A stretch of 64,000 bases of DNA, taken from the IMG/VR virus record IMGVR_UViG_3300050821_003742, positions 1 to 64,000 of that record, one strand, 5' to 3'. The DNA comes from a virus. Numbering within the stretch: the first letter of the stretch is position 1; each line of letters opens with the position of its first letter. A program made the translations under genes and the position numbers. Below the pieces are notes generated by a model that worked only from the letters and a program-made list of their open reading frames with translations, searched no databases and was not told the DNA's origin. Positions 50,060 to 59,470 of the stretch are shown here, piece after piece.

Positions 50060-51971
50060 GCCGCAACCACCGAAAGGAGCACTGAACGAAGATGAGAAGG
50101 CTCATCTTGATGAGGTATTAGGCTGGGCCAACGAGGCATTAACCGAAGGCGAAGCGTTTATCAAGTCCCAGGTAGGCTACTCCAACATATCCACCTGCAT
50201 TGACTACATCATGGGAGATTACTCCAGAGATCTTACTCCCGGATCATTCTCCCGCATTATCGACAACCGTTTTGGCAAGATAGCCCTGGATTTCGCCGGT
50301 GCAATGACCGATATCAAGCCCTTTTGGGAATATCACACCTTCAACAAGAAATTCGAGCCCCAGGGCGATATGGCCAACAAGCTCACCAAGCATTGGTGGA
50401 CTTCACGGCTTATTGACCTGAAGTTCGCGGATTGCATAAAATATGCCGAGGTAGCAGGAAGTGGTTACGCGCATCTTTTTTACAACGAAATGCTGGGTGA
50501 TAACGACTGTGCGCCCGAGGACCCCCGTGACGTATTACCGATTCGTCCCGCCAACAATATCGTCCTCCAGGATGCAATGGGAGTCATTACCCGAAGAGAA
50601 CGACCCCTTAATTATTTACGGGATAAATATCCTAGACAGTTCGCAAGAGGACTGATTAGGGCCGACCGCGATGCTGCGGCGGCCACCATGGAGAAGATCA
50701 CCCGTGCCCAAAACCTCATGTCCAGAATGGGTTTCTCCGGTTTTATGCAGAACCTGTGGGCGTCTCTTGGCGGTAAACCCTCAGCCCACATGGTCATACC
50801 ATCTGCCGATGTGTTTACCATGCATGTCAAGGATAATCACCGAAATGAAACCAGTAGTAAGGTATGGGTTGGAGAAGGCACTCCTGAAAAATCACCCAAC
50901 TGGTCCTACTGGGTAGAACCCGGTGAACTTATATATCCTCGTGGCCGTACTATTGTATTTACTAGAACTTGCGTGTTGCGCGATGGTCCTAATATTTATT
51001 GGCATGGCCTATTTCCCATCGTAAAGATTCCCCTTGATCCCTGGCCCTGGACCTTCCTTGGAAAGCCTCCTCTCATGGACGTTCTAACCATGCAGGACGA
51101 GCTCAACCGCTTAATGCGCGGCGTAGCAGATCACAATCAAAAGGTCTTCCGTCCCGACTTAGTGGCCGACAAAAATTCAATGAGCCGAGCCGCAATGGCA
51201 GCTGTCGATACCCGCAAGTCGGGACTGAAGCTTAGAACCAACCCCGTGGCTGGCAAAGCAGCCGAATTCGTCTATGCTCAGCCTCTAGATCCGTCGGTGC
51301 AAGATTCCATCATAGATTTACGTGATGAAATGGATAAAATCACCGGAACCCGGGATATGCAACAATTTATGAATCTCGGCCAAATTCCATCCACAGAAAC
51401 AGTAGAAAAGATCCTGGAAGCGATGTCGCCGGCAATTCGCATGCGCAGTCGGGTACTAGAGGCCGCTCTGCGCGAATTCGCCATGATGACCCTATCCAAC
51501 ACGATGCAGTTCTATACTTTGCAGGATAGACTGGCAATACTGGGCGAGCAAGGTATGACTTTTGAAGATGCCGACAACGATCCCGGTACCATGATTCCCG
51601 CATTCATGTCACAGGAGGACCAAAGGAGTGGAAAGAATGTTGATCGTCATATACGTGCTCGCTGGTTTCTTAAGCAGTTTACTTACGACATTGCTCCCGG
51701 ATCTCTATTATCAGCGAGTGAGGTTACAAGTAAGTTACTCTACATTCAGCTTTTCCGGGCTGGCGTACTCGACGTGTGGACGCTCTGGGAAAAATTGGGA
51801 ATACCTAACGCCGGAATGCCTCCTGGCGGAGAGATCACCATCACCGACAGACTTCAGGCTCAAAATCAAATGGGACTTGGACAGCAAGTAAGCACTACCG
51901 GACGTAAGGCTTCTGGTGAGACAATGCCCAAAGTAAAAGCCTCTACGGGGGGCATAACTGAATCAAAATGA
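50052..51971 (+). CDS. Portal protein
   Basis: 639 residues with GTG start (AAAGGATAAAC upstream). Portal features: an early helical clip with KSQVGYSNISTCIDYIMGDY, a central wing region, and the stem/crown helices around LTMQDELNRLMRGVADHNQK. The C-terminal region has ITGTRDMQQFMNLGQIPSTE and a Gln/Gly-rich tail. Length is typical of podovirus portals. Dodecamer at the capsid vertex, docking the terminase pair encoded upstream. Confidence 0.85.
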   Translation: MAEPQPPKGALNEDEKAHLDEVLGWANEALTEGEAFIKSQVGYSNISTCIDYIMGDYSRDLTPGSFSRIIDNRFGKIALDFAGAMTDIKPFWEYHTFNKKFEPQGDMANKLTKHWWTSRLIDLKFADCIKYAEVAGSGYAHLFYNEMLGDNDCAPEDPRDVLPIRPANNIVLQDAMGVITRRERPLNYLRDKYPRQFARGLIRADRDAAAATMEKITRAQNLMSRMGFSGFMQNLWASLGGKPSAHMVIPSADVFTMHVKDNHRNETSSKVWVGEGTPEKSPNWSYWVEPGELIYPRGRTIVFTRTCVLRDGPNIYWHGLFPIVKIPLDPWPWTFLGKPPLMDVLTMQDELNRLMRGVADHNQKVFRPDLVADKNSMSRAAMAAVDTRKSGLKLRTNPVAGKAAEFVYAQPLDPSVQDSIIDLRDEMDKITGTRDMQQFMNLGQIPSTETVEKILEAMSPAIRMRSRVLEAALREFAMMTLSNTMQFYTLQDRLAILGEQGMTFEDADNDPGTMIPAFMSQEDQRSGKNVDRHIRARWFLKQFTYDIAPGSLLSASEVTSKLLYIQLFRAGVLDVWTLWEKLGIPNAGMPPGGEITITDRLQAQNQMGLGQQVSTTGRKASGETMPKVKASTGGITESK

Positions 51972-52186
51972 GCGACCCTACCAGAATCGACGCTGGCATC
52001 AGCAAGGATGATCTCCACATTGAAATCATCGTCAATCCCACTAACAAGTCTATCTCCATCAAGGAGAATGTAAACGATCCCATCCTATTCCAATACCTTA
52101 TGGGTCAAGCGTTACAAACATATAGCCAGCGTCAAATGAAGATTCGCGCCGAAATGAATAGCCGACGCATAACGGTGCCGCAATGA
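51968..52186 (+). CDS. Hypothetical protein, 72 residues
   Basis: ATGA overlap with portal and with the next gene. A beta hairpin (DLHIEIIVNPTNKSISIKEN) then a helix (LFQYLMGQALQTYSQRQMKI). Possibly a portal accessory; not recognised. Confidence 0.65.
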   Translation: MSDPTRIDAGISKDDLHIEIIVNPTNKSISIKENVNDPILFQYLMGQALQTYSQRQMKIRAEMNSRRITVPQ

Positions 52187-54882
52187 AACGTTTCCTAATA
52201 CTTGCAGTTATTTGCCTGGGTTTCGTAGCAACATCTAAAGCCCAGACTCCTCCGGTCTGCACTTTTGCCCAGGTAGCATTCAACTCCGTAAACAACACCT
52301 TTGAGTATCATTGCCCCAACACTAATCAGTGGTTTCCGGCAACAATTACCGGTGGTGGCGGAGGTGGTACGGGAAACGGATTATTGGACCCAGGTGCAAA
52401 CGGTATCGTTCTTAGAACCGCTGTAGATATCACAACAATAGCTACTTCTGCGGATATTATTGCTTTGTTTGGTGGCACCTGTGGACCCTCCAGCTTCCTT
52501 CGCGGTGACGGTACTTGCGCGACTGTAAATGCCTTTACTTATCCTTCTGCGGGCATAGCGGTATCTGCGGGAACATCTGGGCCATGGTCTGCATCGTTGC
52601 AAGTAGGAACTGCTCCAAACAACCTTGTTCAATTAAATAACAGTAGCCAGCTTCCTGCTGTAAGTGCTGCAAACCTAACTAACTTCCCTACGCTCAATCA
52701 AAACACCACTGGAAACGCAGCTACGGCAACGTCATTATCTGCTACTCCGGTTATATGCGGTCCAAATCAAGCGCCAAGAGGAATCGTAACTAACGGAAAT
52801 TCTACGGGTTGCCAATCAATTCAGGCCAGTCCTGCTCCGGCTACTTCCATACAATATGCAGCCGGAACTTGTACCGGTGGAATTCCTTGCGTGGATACCA
52901 ACGACGGAGTTTCGTGGGGAACCGCCAAGTTATCAATTGACAGGGCCCTTGCGGCTCTTCCAGGTGGAATTGGAAAACAAGCCGGAAAGGGAACCATATT
53001 TGTTGGTCCCGGAGCTGTAAGTAACTCCGCCGGCGCCCAATATGGAATATGGCTTATGGGTAGCAAGGACCCCAATTTCAATACTCCTCCAACCGGTTGG
53101 ATGGTATGTGTTCAGGGTGGACCGGCATGCGATGTATATATCGTGGGAACCCCCAACGATGGTTTTGGTCCCAATACACACAAGCCCAAGGTTGGAATGA
53201 ATGCATCTGGTGGAGGCTTCGATACACACCATCCTGCAGTATGGATATCGGGTACTGCCGGAGTATGGATGTCCAATCTTGATTTTCAGTATCCGGGAAG
53301 AGGATTGGTTATCGGAGAATGTTCAACCGGACTAAGGGACGGAACTTGCGCGGTAACCAATTCTACCTTTGAAAATGATGCATTTTTGCTAAACCAATTG
53401 CCGGGAAATGGTCCGTGTACCGACATTACAGGAGCTAGTTTCTGGCTATGGTTTAGAGATTTTGGCTGCGGTGGTAACGCTGTTAATGCTTCTGGCGGTA
53501 TAACTGCGAACAATGCAGCGGCTATGTTAATTGATGGCACCGGTAACACTGGAAATGGATTAATACATGTTACCGACACCTCGTTTGCCGCTGGCGGAAT
53601 TAAATTTATCCCCGGTCCCAATGGCGGGGGACTCTACGCTGACAACATCAACGAAGAGGGAGACTTCGTTCACCAGATGCCCCCGGTTGTATGGTTTACC
53701 AGTTTCCCGGTACAAACGGATTGTAAACTATCTAACATACAACTAATCGACTCTGCTTCATCTACTGTTGTTGTAGAGAATGACGGTGGCGGTCCGGGAT
53801 GCACTATTCTCAATGCTCTTGGGCAAATTACCGGAGCCAACGTTGTCGTTAGCCAAGATATTAGAACTCTTATACAGAACAGTCCCAATCCAAGAGGACA
53901 AAGGCAGGTTGGATTCTTCAACGGGTATGAAGTTGGAGAAAATGACGTAGCTCGCCGCATAGCGGGAATTACCCCAGCTAGGTTTACAAACTTAGCTACA
54001 AGCTTTGCCAGTGGATGGACCTTAAGTAGCGCCCCTGGAAATACGTTGACAACGGGAATTCTTGATCCGTTTGGAGGTACCTCAGCCGGTACTATTTCAT
54101 CTACTGGCGCCGGAGGTGCCGTATTTCTTTCTCCGGGAAGCGGCAGTTGTACTCAGGCATATACCCCCACTTCTGGTGATTGGCTTATTACCGGTGGTTG
54201 GGTAGAACTTTCTTACGTAGTTACCAATCCTCCCATAAACTTTAACTATTGTTCATTTCCCACTCCTACGTTTTCTCAGACCTTTTCTAACCTTCCTATT
54301 ACTAAGCCAGATGGTGGAAGTTGGTCCTTCGTATGGACTGCCAGCAAGGTTTCCGGTGGGAGTGCAACCCATCTAGGTTCAGCTGCTTCATTCTCTCTTG
54401 GCTTTCCTCTTACCATCTATGGACCGGTTCTTTACATCATTCCAGCTGGAACCATAAGCGATAACGAAGTTTTAGAGTTTGTTTCCAGCATGAATTCCGT
54501 GGATACCAATTGCCCAGCAGGTTCCGTATGTACTATTCAGGGACATCCATTGGTAGCTGATACGTATGGAACTATACTGGATTGCGCCGATCCATCTTCT
54601 CCGGCAGTGTGTGGTGCTTCGGCAACAGGAAGCATTGCGGTTCCCGCTGGAGCAAACTCCACCCTAACCGTAGGGGCCAACAGGGTTACTGCAAAGAGCC
54701 AGATACTTTTAACCATCGATGCCAGTTTGGGAACAAGGCTTAGTGTTACTTGTAATACTACCGCTGCGACCTTGGTTCAGCCGTTTGTAACATCTAGAAC
54801 TCCCGGAACCGGTTTTACAATAGAAGTTCCGGCAACAACATCTGTGAATCCAGTATGTGTAAGTTATATGATTATCAACTGA
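52183..54882 (+). CDS. Tail fibre/spike with Sec signal peptide and beta-helix
   Basis: 899 residues. Signal peptide MKRFLILAVICLGFVATSKA-Q, then a small Cys-containing domain, a poly-Gly linker (about 59-66, as in the 2193 fibre) and fibre-like repeats. Residues about 230-590 form a beta-helix-like stretch (YAAGTCTGGIPCVDTNDGVS; AVWISGTAGVWMSNLDFQYP). A C-terminal beta-sandwich-like region follows (about 600-899). Glycan binding or depolymerisation is likely; catalytic residues cannot be named. Confidence 0.75.
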   Translation: MKRFLILAVICLGFVATSKAQTPPVCTFAQVAFNSVNNTFEYHCPNTNQWFPATITGGGGGGTGNGLLDPGANGIVLRTAVDITTIATSADIIALFGGTCGPSSFLRGDGTCATVNAFTYPSAGIAVSAGTSGPWSASLQVGTAPNNLVQLNNSSQLPAVSAANLTNFPTLNQNTTGNAATATSLSATPVICGPNQAPRGIVTNGNSTGCQSIQASPAPATSIQYAAGTCTGGIPCVDTNDGVSWGTAKLSIDRALAALPGGIGKQAGKGTIFVGPGAVSNSAGAQYGIWLMGSKDPNFNTPPTGWMVCVQGGPACDVYIVGTPNDGFGPNTHKPKVGMNASGGGFDTHHPAVWISGTAGVWMSNLDFQYPGRGLVIGECSTGLRDGTCAVTNSTFENDAFLLNQLPGNGPCTDITGASFWLWFRDFGCGGNAVNASGGITANNAAAMLIDGTGNTGNGLIHVTDTSFAAGGIKFIPGPNGGGLYADNINEEGDFVHQMPPVVWFTSFPVQTDCKLSNIQLIDSASSTVVVENDGGGPGCTILNALGQITGANVVVSQDIRTLIQNSPNPRGQRQVGFFNGYEVGENDVARRIAGITPARFTNLATSFASGWTLSSAPGNTLTTGILDPFGGTSAGTISSTGAGGAVFLSPGSGSCTQAYTPTSGDWLITGGWVELSYVVTNPPINFNYCSFPTPTFSQTFSNLPITKPDGGSWSFVWTASKVSGGSATHLGSAASFSLGFPLTIYGPVLYIIPAGTISDNEVLEFVSSMNSVDTNCPAGSVCTIQGHPLVADTYGTILDCADPSSPAVCGASATGSIAVPAGANSTLTVGANRVTAKSQILLTIDASLGTRLSVTCNTTAATLVQPFVTSRTPGTGFTIEVPATTSVNPVCVSYMIIN

Positions 54883-54883
54883 T

Positions 54884-57262
54884 ATGGCTAACACTCAAGT
54901 ACTAGCGTCTGACAATTGGGCTGGAGGCTCATTATCCGCTAGTTGGGCTGTACTATTCGGTATCCTTAAAGGGCAGGTAGTTGGCACCACGCCAAAACTG
55001 GTTGAGCCGAATGCAACGAGCACAGAAGCCGGGCAGATTTGGACTGCTCTAGGTGTTCTAGGAGAGCAAAACTCCGCAGTCGTAGTACAGACATTGACTA
55101 ATGAAGCCGGTACATTTCTTTCTTTGCATGTCAGGTTTGCCTCCGGAACCAAGTCTGGCTATCGCATGGATATCGCCAATGCCAAGCTGAATATCTATCG
55201 TTGGGATGCCGGAACGCCAACGCACCTTGGTGCTACGGACTTAGCCATCACAGCTCCTGTGGCTGGTGATGTCATCAGATTTCAAGCCGCCGGTGCTGCG
55301 CTAACTGTTTACATTAACGGAAGGCTTATTGAATCCGTATACGACGGTACTTACACAACCGGCTATCCGGGATTCTCGCAATACTCTTCAGTAGCTATAG
55401 CTCATACACAAGTTGCTTCTTGGGCTTGCTACTCGAACGTTAATCAGGACGGTATCTGGCAGAAGCAAGGTGTTACGTTTGCGCCTATAACTGGTGACTT
55501 GCCGAATGGTATTCAGTGCCACAGTCCAATCATCTACGAGGGTAACGCGCAGATACTTTCGGGCACCGTCTATAAGATGTGGTTCGACAATTTCACTAGT
55601 ATGTATTATGCTGAATCGACAGACGGTATTACTTGGACAAGGAAAGCCGCTTCTCTACTAGGACCGGGATTAACCAATACCTCCGTTTTTAAAGTCGGTT
55701 CAACTTACTACGCTTATGTGGAACAGAACTCCAACGCCAATGGCCCTATTCAAGCTTACACTAGTTCTGATGGCATTACTTTCACGCAGCAGAATGCTTC
55801 AGCCATCGCTATCGGCGGAGTGGGTACGTGGGATCATGCCAACCTTGGGGGAATTTTTGCACTTACAGTAGTTGCCGGAACTTGGTACGCTTATTATGGT
55901 GGATGCGCGAATCTGGCCACTACGCCATTTTCATCCGGCCTAGCTACTTCAACCGATGGCATCACTTGGACTAAATATGTAAGCAATCCGGTATTGAGCC
56001 AGAAAGGTAATTTCTTCGGCCTCGTTGTAGTCAATGGAAAGTATTATACTTGGGTACAATCGAATCAGCCCGGGCAAGGTTCCGCCGCTCCTTTTTTCGA
56101 TCCAGTTGAGAGTATTCGTTATGTTTCTACCGATCTACTAACTTGGACACTTGATAGCCACTCTACGCAGAACACGCAGGGTTTCGAGTCTTATAATAGC
56201 GTAACTGGCTACGCCACTGGCGGAAATCTCATTGACGTAGGTGGAGTAGCTTACAATTACTTGACCGTTGGAACCGGTGACGTAGCGGGAGCTATCGTTG
56301 GCCAAGTGCAACTGGCAATAGGTCCAGCTGCTACATCGTCCATTGTTACTAAGTCTGAAAGTGCCTGGACTCAGGTAGCTACCGATGGCTTCACCTCTGG
56401 AAACGGAGATTTAAGCGGTAATTGGGTAACTCCCACAGGTGGAACGAAACTTAAGATTGTCTCCACTAATCTTTGTGAGCCAACTGCGGCAGCCACTAAC
56501 TGCCAGATGCTTTATACCGGAACATCATTCTCAAATGACCAATATTCCGAAATAACCATTGCGACTATGGGCGGAGAGCCGGATTTTTGCCAACCCATCG
56601 TCCGCGGGCAAACTGGAGCCAAAAGTTTTTATGCCGTGTTGATTGCAGGACCTACCGGCTCAGCATACGCAGCACAGGCGTACATCTATAAGGTAGTGTC
56701 TGGAAGTAGTACGCAACTAAGTTCTACGGCTCCGCAGATTACACCGCAAGTTGGAGATGTTTTCAGGCTTCAGGCAGTTGGCTCTAGCCCGGTGCAATTG
56801 TCATTTTACCAGAATGGGTTTCTGATCCTTACGGCTGAAGATTGGTCCAATGCATTCACTTCTGGCTCTCCTGGAATTCAACAATACGCACAAACGACAC
56901 TTGCGAATGCACAATTAAGTCTATGGGCAGGTGGAAATGCTGCGGTTATTCCTACTTATGGAATTACCGTAAGCGGAACAATAGTAGATAGCCACGGAGC
57001 TGCACTTTCTGGAGTTACGGTTGCTTTTACGGGACAATCCAGCACTACCACGGACGGTTCTGGAAATTATTCATTTGCGGGTATTGTCGATGGTTCTTAC
57101 ACAATTACACCATCAAAAACAAACTATAATTTTGTTCCACAGAGCACACCTGTAACGGTTTCAGGGGTAGATGTTCCCGGTGAGAATTTCACTGCCTATA
57201 CTAATGTAACTAGCGCTAGTGGTGGTTTGCCAGTAAACTTCTTTGGTAATACTGTAGATTAA
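54884..57262 (+). CDS. Propeller/lectin tail protein (GH43-like propeller)
   Basis: 792 residues, no signal peptide. Order: LamG-like domain (about 8-185); a five-bladed beta-propeller of the GH43/GH32 type (about 190-480) with the recurring STDGITWT blade motif (for example SDGITF, STDGITWTKY, STDLLTWT); a second LamG-like domain (about 490-690); and a carboxypeptidase-regulatory-like beta sandwich (VSGTIVDSHGAALSGVTVAF, TTDGSGNYSF) near the end. It probably recognises, and may hydrolyse, a surface polysaccharide. Confidence 0.75.
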   Translation: MANTQVLASDNWAGGSLSASWAVLFGILKGQVVGTTPKLVEPNATSTEAGQIWTALGVLGEQNSAVVVQTLTNEAGTFLSLHVRFASGTKSGYRMDIANAKLNIYRWDAGTPTHLGATDLAITAPVAGDVIRFQAAGAALTVYINGRLIESVYDGTYTTGYPGFSQYSSVAIAHTQVASWACYSNVNQDGIWQKQGVTFAPITGDLPNGIQCHSPIIYEGNAQILSGTVYKMWFDNFTSMYYAESTDGITWTRKAASLLGPGLTNTSVFKVGSTYYAYVEQNSNANGPIQAYTSSDGITFTQQNASAIAIGGVGTWDHANLGGIFALTVVAGTWYAYYGGCANLATTPFSSGLATSTDGITWTKYVSNPVLSQKGNFFGLVVVNGKYYTWVQSNQPGQGSAAPFFDPVESIRYVSTDLLTWTLDSHSTQNTQGFESYNSVTGYATGGNLIDVGGVAYNYLTVGTGDVAGAIVGQVQLAIGPAATSSIVTKSESAWTQVATDGFTSGNGDLSGNWVTPTGGTKLKIVSTNLCEPTAAATNCQMLYTGTSFSNDQYSEITIATMGGEPDFCQPIVRGQTGAKSFYAVLIAGPTGSAYAAQAYIYKVVSGSSTQLSSTAPQITPQVGDVFRLQAVGSSPVQLSFYQNGFLILTAEDWSNAFTSGSPGIQQYAQTTLANAQLSLWAGGNAAVIPTYGITVSGTIVDSHGAALSGVTVAFTGQSSTTTDGSGNYSFAGIVDGSYTITPSKTNYNFVPQSTPVTVSGVDVPGENFTAYTNVTSASGGLPVNFFGNTVD

Positions 57263-57270
57263 GGAGCTAT

Positions 57271-57591
57271 ATGCTATATCAGACTCAAGTAACCATTGCA
57301 TCGACGGGAACGGCGGTTCCCTTGGCAACTACGGGGACTACGGCCAAGCCACTACATGCTACGTGGGTTCAAATACAAAGCTTTTCTGCCAATAATGCTG
57401 CAGGTCTAACTATCGGCGGTAAGCCCGCTACGCCCAGCGTGGCTTCTGGTGCCAACCCTGGTGTCGTATTGGCTCCTAGTGGTATTCAGTTTCTACCGGC
57501 TACCGGAGCTCCCGGTGCGTATCATCTAACGGAGATCTACGTTAACGGTACCACTGGCGATATCGCCAACGTCCTGTACTTCAAGCGGTAA
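57271..57591 (+). CDS. Small beta-sandwich virion protein (fibre tip or decoration)
   Basis: 106 residues, AAGGAGC before ATG. Compact beta protein (LHATWVQIQSFSANNAAGLT; PGAYHLTEIYVNGTTGDIAN), a style seen in phage decoration proteins and fibre-tip modules. Directly follows the propeller protein. Confidence 0.65.
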   Translation: MLYQTQVTIASTGTAVPLATTGTTAKPLHATWVQIQSFSANNAAGLTIGGKPATPSVASGANPGVVLAPSGIQFLPATGAPGAYHLTEIYVNGTTGDIANVLYFKR

Positions 57592-57644
57592 GGCTTCAGT
57601 TGAAAGGGGTTGCGTGAATTCCCCTGATAGGATTGACTACAGTC

Positions 57645-57818
57645 ATGGCTAAAGATGGTCATTGGATGGAGCATGCCGCTGCCAAGATGAAGGCGAAAGG
57701 CACTGTAGGTAGTTTCGGAAAGGTTACTCCTAAAAAGATTAAGGCTGGCTTGGCTAAGGGTGGTAAGCAGGCTAAAAAAGCAGCATTTGCTAAGGCGGCG
57801 CTAAAAGCGAAACACTGA
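57645..57818 (+). CDS. 57-residue Lys/Ala-rich basic protein
   Basis: ATG 57645 (a TTG at 57633 is in frame). Histone-like composition with many Lys and Ala (KKIKAGLAKGGKQAKKAAFA). The final stop overlaps the next ATG. Likely DNA- or scaffold-binding. Confidence 0.65.
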   Translation: MAKDGHWMEHAAAKMKAKGTVGSFGKVTPKKIKAGLAKGGKQAKKAAFAKAALKAKH

Positions 57819-58021
57819 TGCCAGCGGTAAGCAAAGCACAGCAGAAGGTTATGGCGATTGCGGAGCACGAACCCGGCAAGCTGTATGCGCGTAACAAGGA
57901 CCTATCAAAGATGAGTCATTCGCAGTTACATGATTTTGCCGCAACGCCCACCAAGGGGTTGAGGCAGCACGTAGATAAAACGGTATCCCGCGGTAAAAGC
58001 GTTTCTAAAAGGAGCAAGTAA
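57818..58021 (+). CDS. DUF3008-like small basic protein
   Basis: 67 residues beginning MPAVSKAQQKVMAIAEHEPG, with MSHSQLHDFAATPTKGL, matching the DUF3008 pattern (SKAQQ ... DFA-x-T) that occurs in many phage structural regions. Function unknown; basic tail. Confidence 0.75.
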   Translation: MPAVSKAQQKVMAIAEHEPGKLYARNKDLSKMSHSQLHDFAATPTKGLRQHVDKTVSRGKSVSKRSK

Positions 58022-58186
58022 ATGGCTAAGGATTTGGTTTCAGGTTCTCCCAGCGATTCTATCGCTACTAAACACGGCGGGTCAGTCAAGCAGTTGACCC
58101 ATACCAAGCATCCCGGTGGACATGCGAAGCACAGTAGCGGCCACAAGGGTGGCAAGTCGCACGGTCCTCACGGGAAAAAGATGTAA
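58022..58186 (+). CDS. 54-residue His/Lys/Gly-rich protein
   Basis: ATG one base after the previous stop. Eight His and many Lys/Gly (THTKHPGGHAKHSSGHKGGK). Could bind metal or nucleic acid. Third of three consecutive short basic proteins before the scaffold. Confidence 0.65.
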   Translation: MAKDLVSGSPSDSIATKHGGSVKQLTHTKHPGGHAKHSSGHKGGKSHGPHGKKM

Positions 58187-58636
58187 ATGGCGGCAGGCGC
58201 CCAAACTCAGGATAGTACTACCAGACCATCAAGGCTAGACGGTCCTCCGCCATTGCCGCCTTCGTTGAGCGATAAGAAGGCACCGGATCTGGCGAAACTG
58301 GCAGGTACACCATCTGGTACCCCGCCAACAGGGCAGTTGATGCAGGTGGTACTGGAACACGCGCAGTTAGCGGAACAGATACTAACCTCGTTAGGGCACA
58401 TGTTGCCATCTTTTGTTCCAGTAGCGGCTCAGATCATAGCAAGCATGAGACTTGGGGTAATCTCTTCCCTGAAGAACTCTCAGGGCAATCCCCAGCAATC
58501 TTTGGCTCAGGGTGCGGGTCCATCGCAGCCAGCTCCGCCGCCAGACCAGGGTCAACAGGCCCAGGCTCCGGCGCCGGCAGGGGTGCAACCGCCTCCGGGT
58601 CAACCCGCAATTCCAGGTGCTGGCGCTGGCCAATAG
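58187..58636 (+). CDS. Pro/Gln-rich virion assembly protein
   Basis: 149 residues, abutting the previous gene. A central amphipathic helical core (LMQVVLEHAQLAEQILTSLG, then LPSFVPVAAQIIASMRLG) is flanked by disordered Pro/Gln/Gly/Ala tails. Resembles phage structural proteins encoded between portal and scaffold; exact role unknown. Confidence 0.6.
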   Translation: MAAGAQTQDSTTRPSRLDGPPPLPPSLSDKKAPDLAKLAGTPSGTPPTGQLMQVVLEHAQLAEQILTSLGHMLPSFVPVAAQIIASMRLGVISSLKNSQGNPQQSLAQGAGPSQPAPPPDQGQQAQAPAPAGVQPPPGQPAIPGAGAGQ

Positions 58637-58678
58637 TACGATCAAATTGGTTAGCAGGTACTGGCGGAAAGGCAAGTA

Positions 58679-59419
58679 ATGTCAACGATTCAAGAATATC
58701 TCGATACGCTGGCTCAAACGGCTGGACTTGAAGATGAAGTCAAGTCTGCGCTCAAGAAGGCGCTCGGGAACGAGAAGTTTGCAAAAGAGTTGGAAAGCGG
58801 CGTCAAGCGGCATTCGGATTACTCTAGGGCTATGGATGAAGTTCGGGCTCAAACTACAAAGTTAGAGACCGAAAAGAAGTCCTATCTGGAGTGGTACGAC
58901 AACGCTCTTAAAGTAGACGCCGCTAGAGAAGAGGAATTGCAGCAGTACAGGGCGGGTAAGGGTGGTACAACCACCGTTACTCCCACAACTGTTGTTAATC
59001 CCGGCTTCTCTAAAAAGGAAATCGAAGACCGGGAAGGCAATCTTATTCAAATCGTAAAGCAGGGTATGCGACTCGCCTCGCGCCATGCGGCAAAGTTTGG
59101 TGAGGAACTTGATACGGATGCCCTAGAAAAGCTCGCCGTAGAAAAGGGTCTCAATCTCGAACGCGCCTACGATGAATACGTTCGCCCCCGAGTCGAAGAA
59201 GCCCGGCAAAAGGAATTTGACGAAAAGGTTAAGCTGGCCCGCGAAGAAGGCATCCGCGAAGGCTTATCCAAGCGTGATCTTCCTGGCGAGGGTGAAAAGG
59301 CTGCTTTCCATCCCATCTTCGGCTACTCAAAGGCAGTCGAAGCTACTAAGGGATTGACGGGGCAGCAACGAGTCTCAAGCTTCGAAGAAGCATGGAACTC
59401 GGCAACAGCAAAGAAGTAA
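58679..59419 (+). CDS. Scaffolding protein
   Basis: 246 residues. Highly charged, mostly helical with coiled-coil stretches (SYLEWYDNALKVDAAREEEL; RVEEARQKEFDEKVKLAREE) and a Thr-rich linker (about 96-108). It sits directly before the capsid gene, the normal position. No protease domain. A 51-base gap with a TTGGC/GCCAA hairpin separates it from the capsid start. Confidence 0.75.
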   Translation: MSTIQEYLDTLAQTAGLEDEVKSALKKALGNEKFAKELESGVKRHSDYSRAMDEVRAQTTKLETEKKSYLEWYDNALKVDAAREEELQQYRAGKGGTTTVTPTTVVNPGFSKKEIEDREGNLIQIVKQGMRLASRHAAKFGEELDTDALEKLAVEKGLNLERAYDEYVRPRVEEARQKEFDEKVKLAREEGIREGLSKRDLPGEGEKAAFHPIFGYSKAVEATKGLTGQQRVSSFEEAWNSATAKK

Positions 59420-59470
59420 GTAATTTTGGCCGGAGCGCCAAGGATGCGCTAGTCGGCAACGAGTAGTCAA

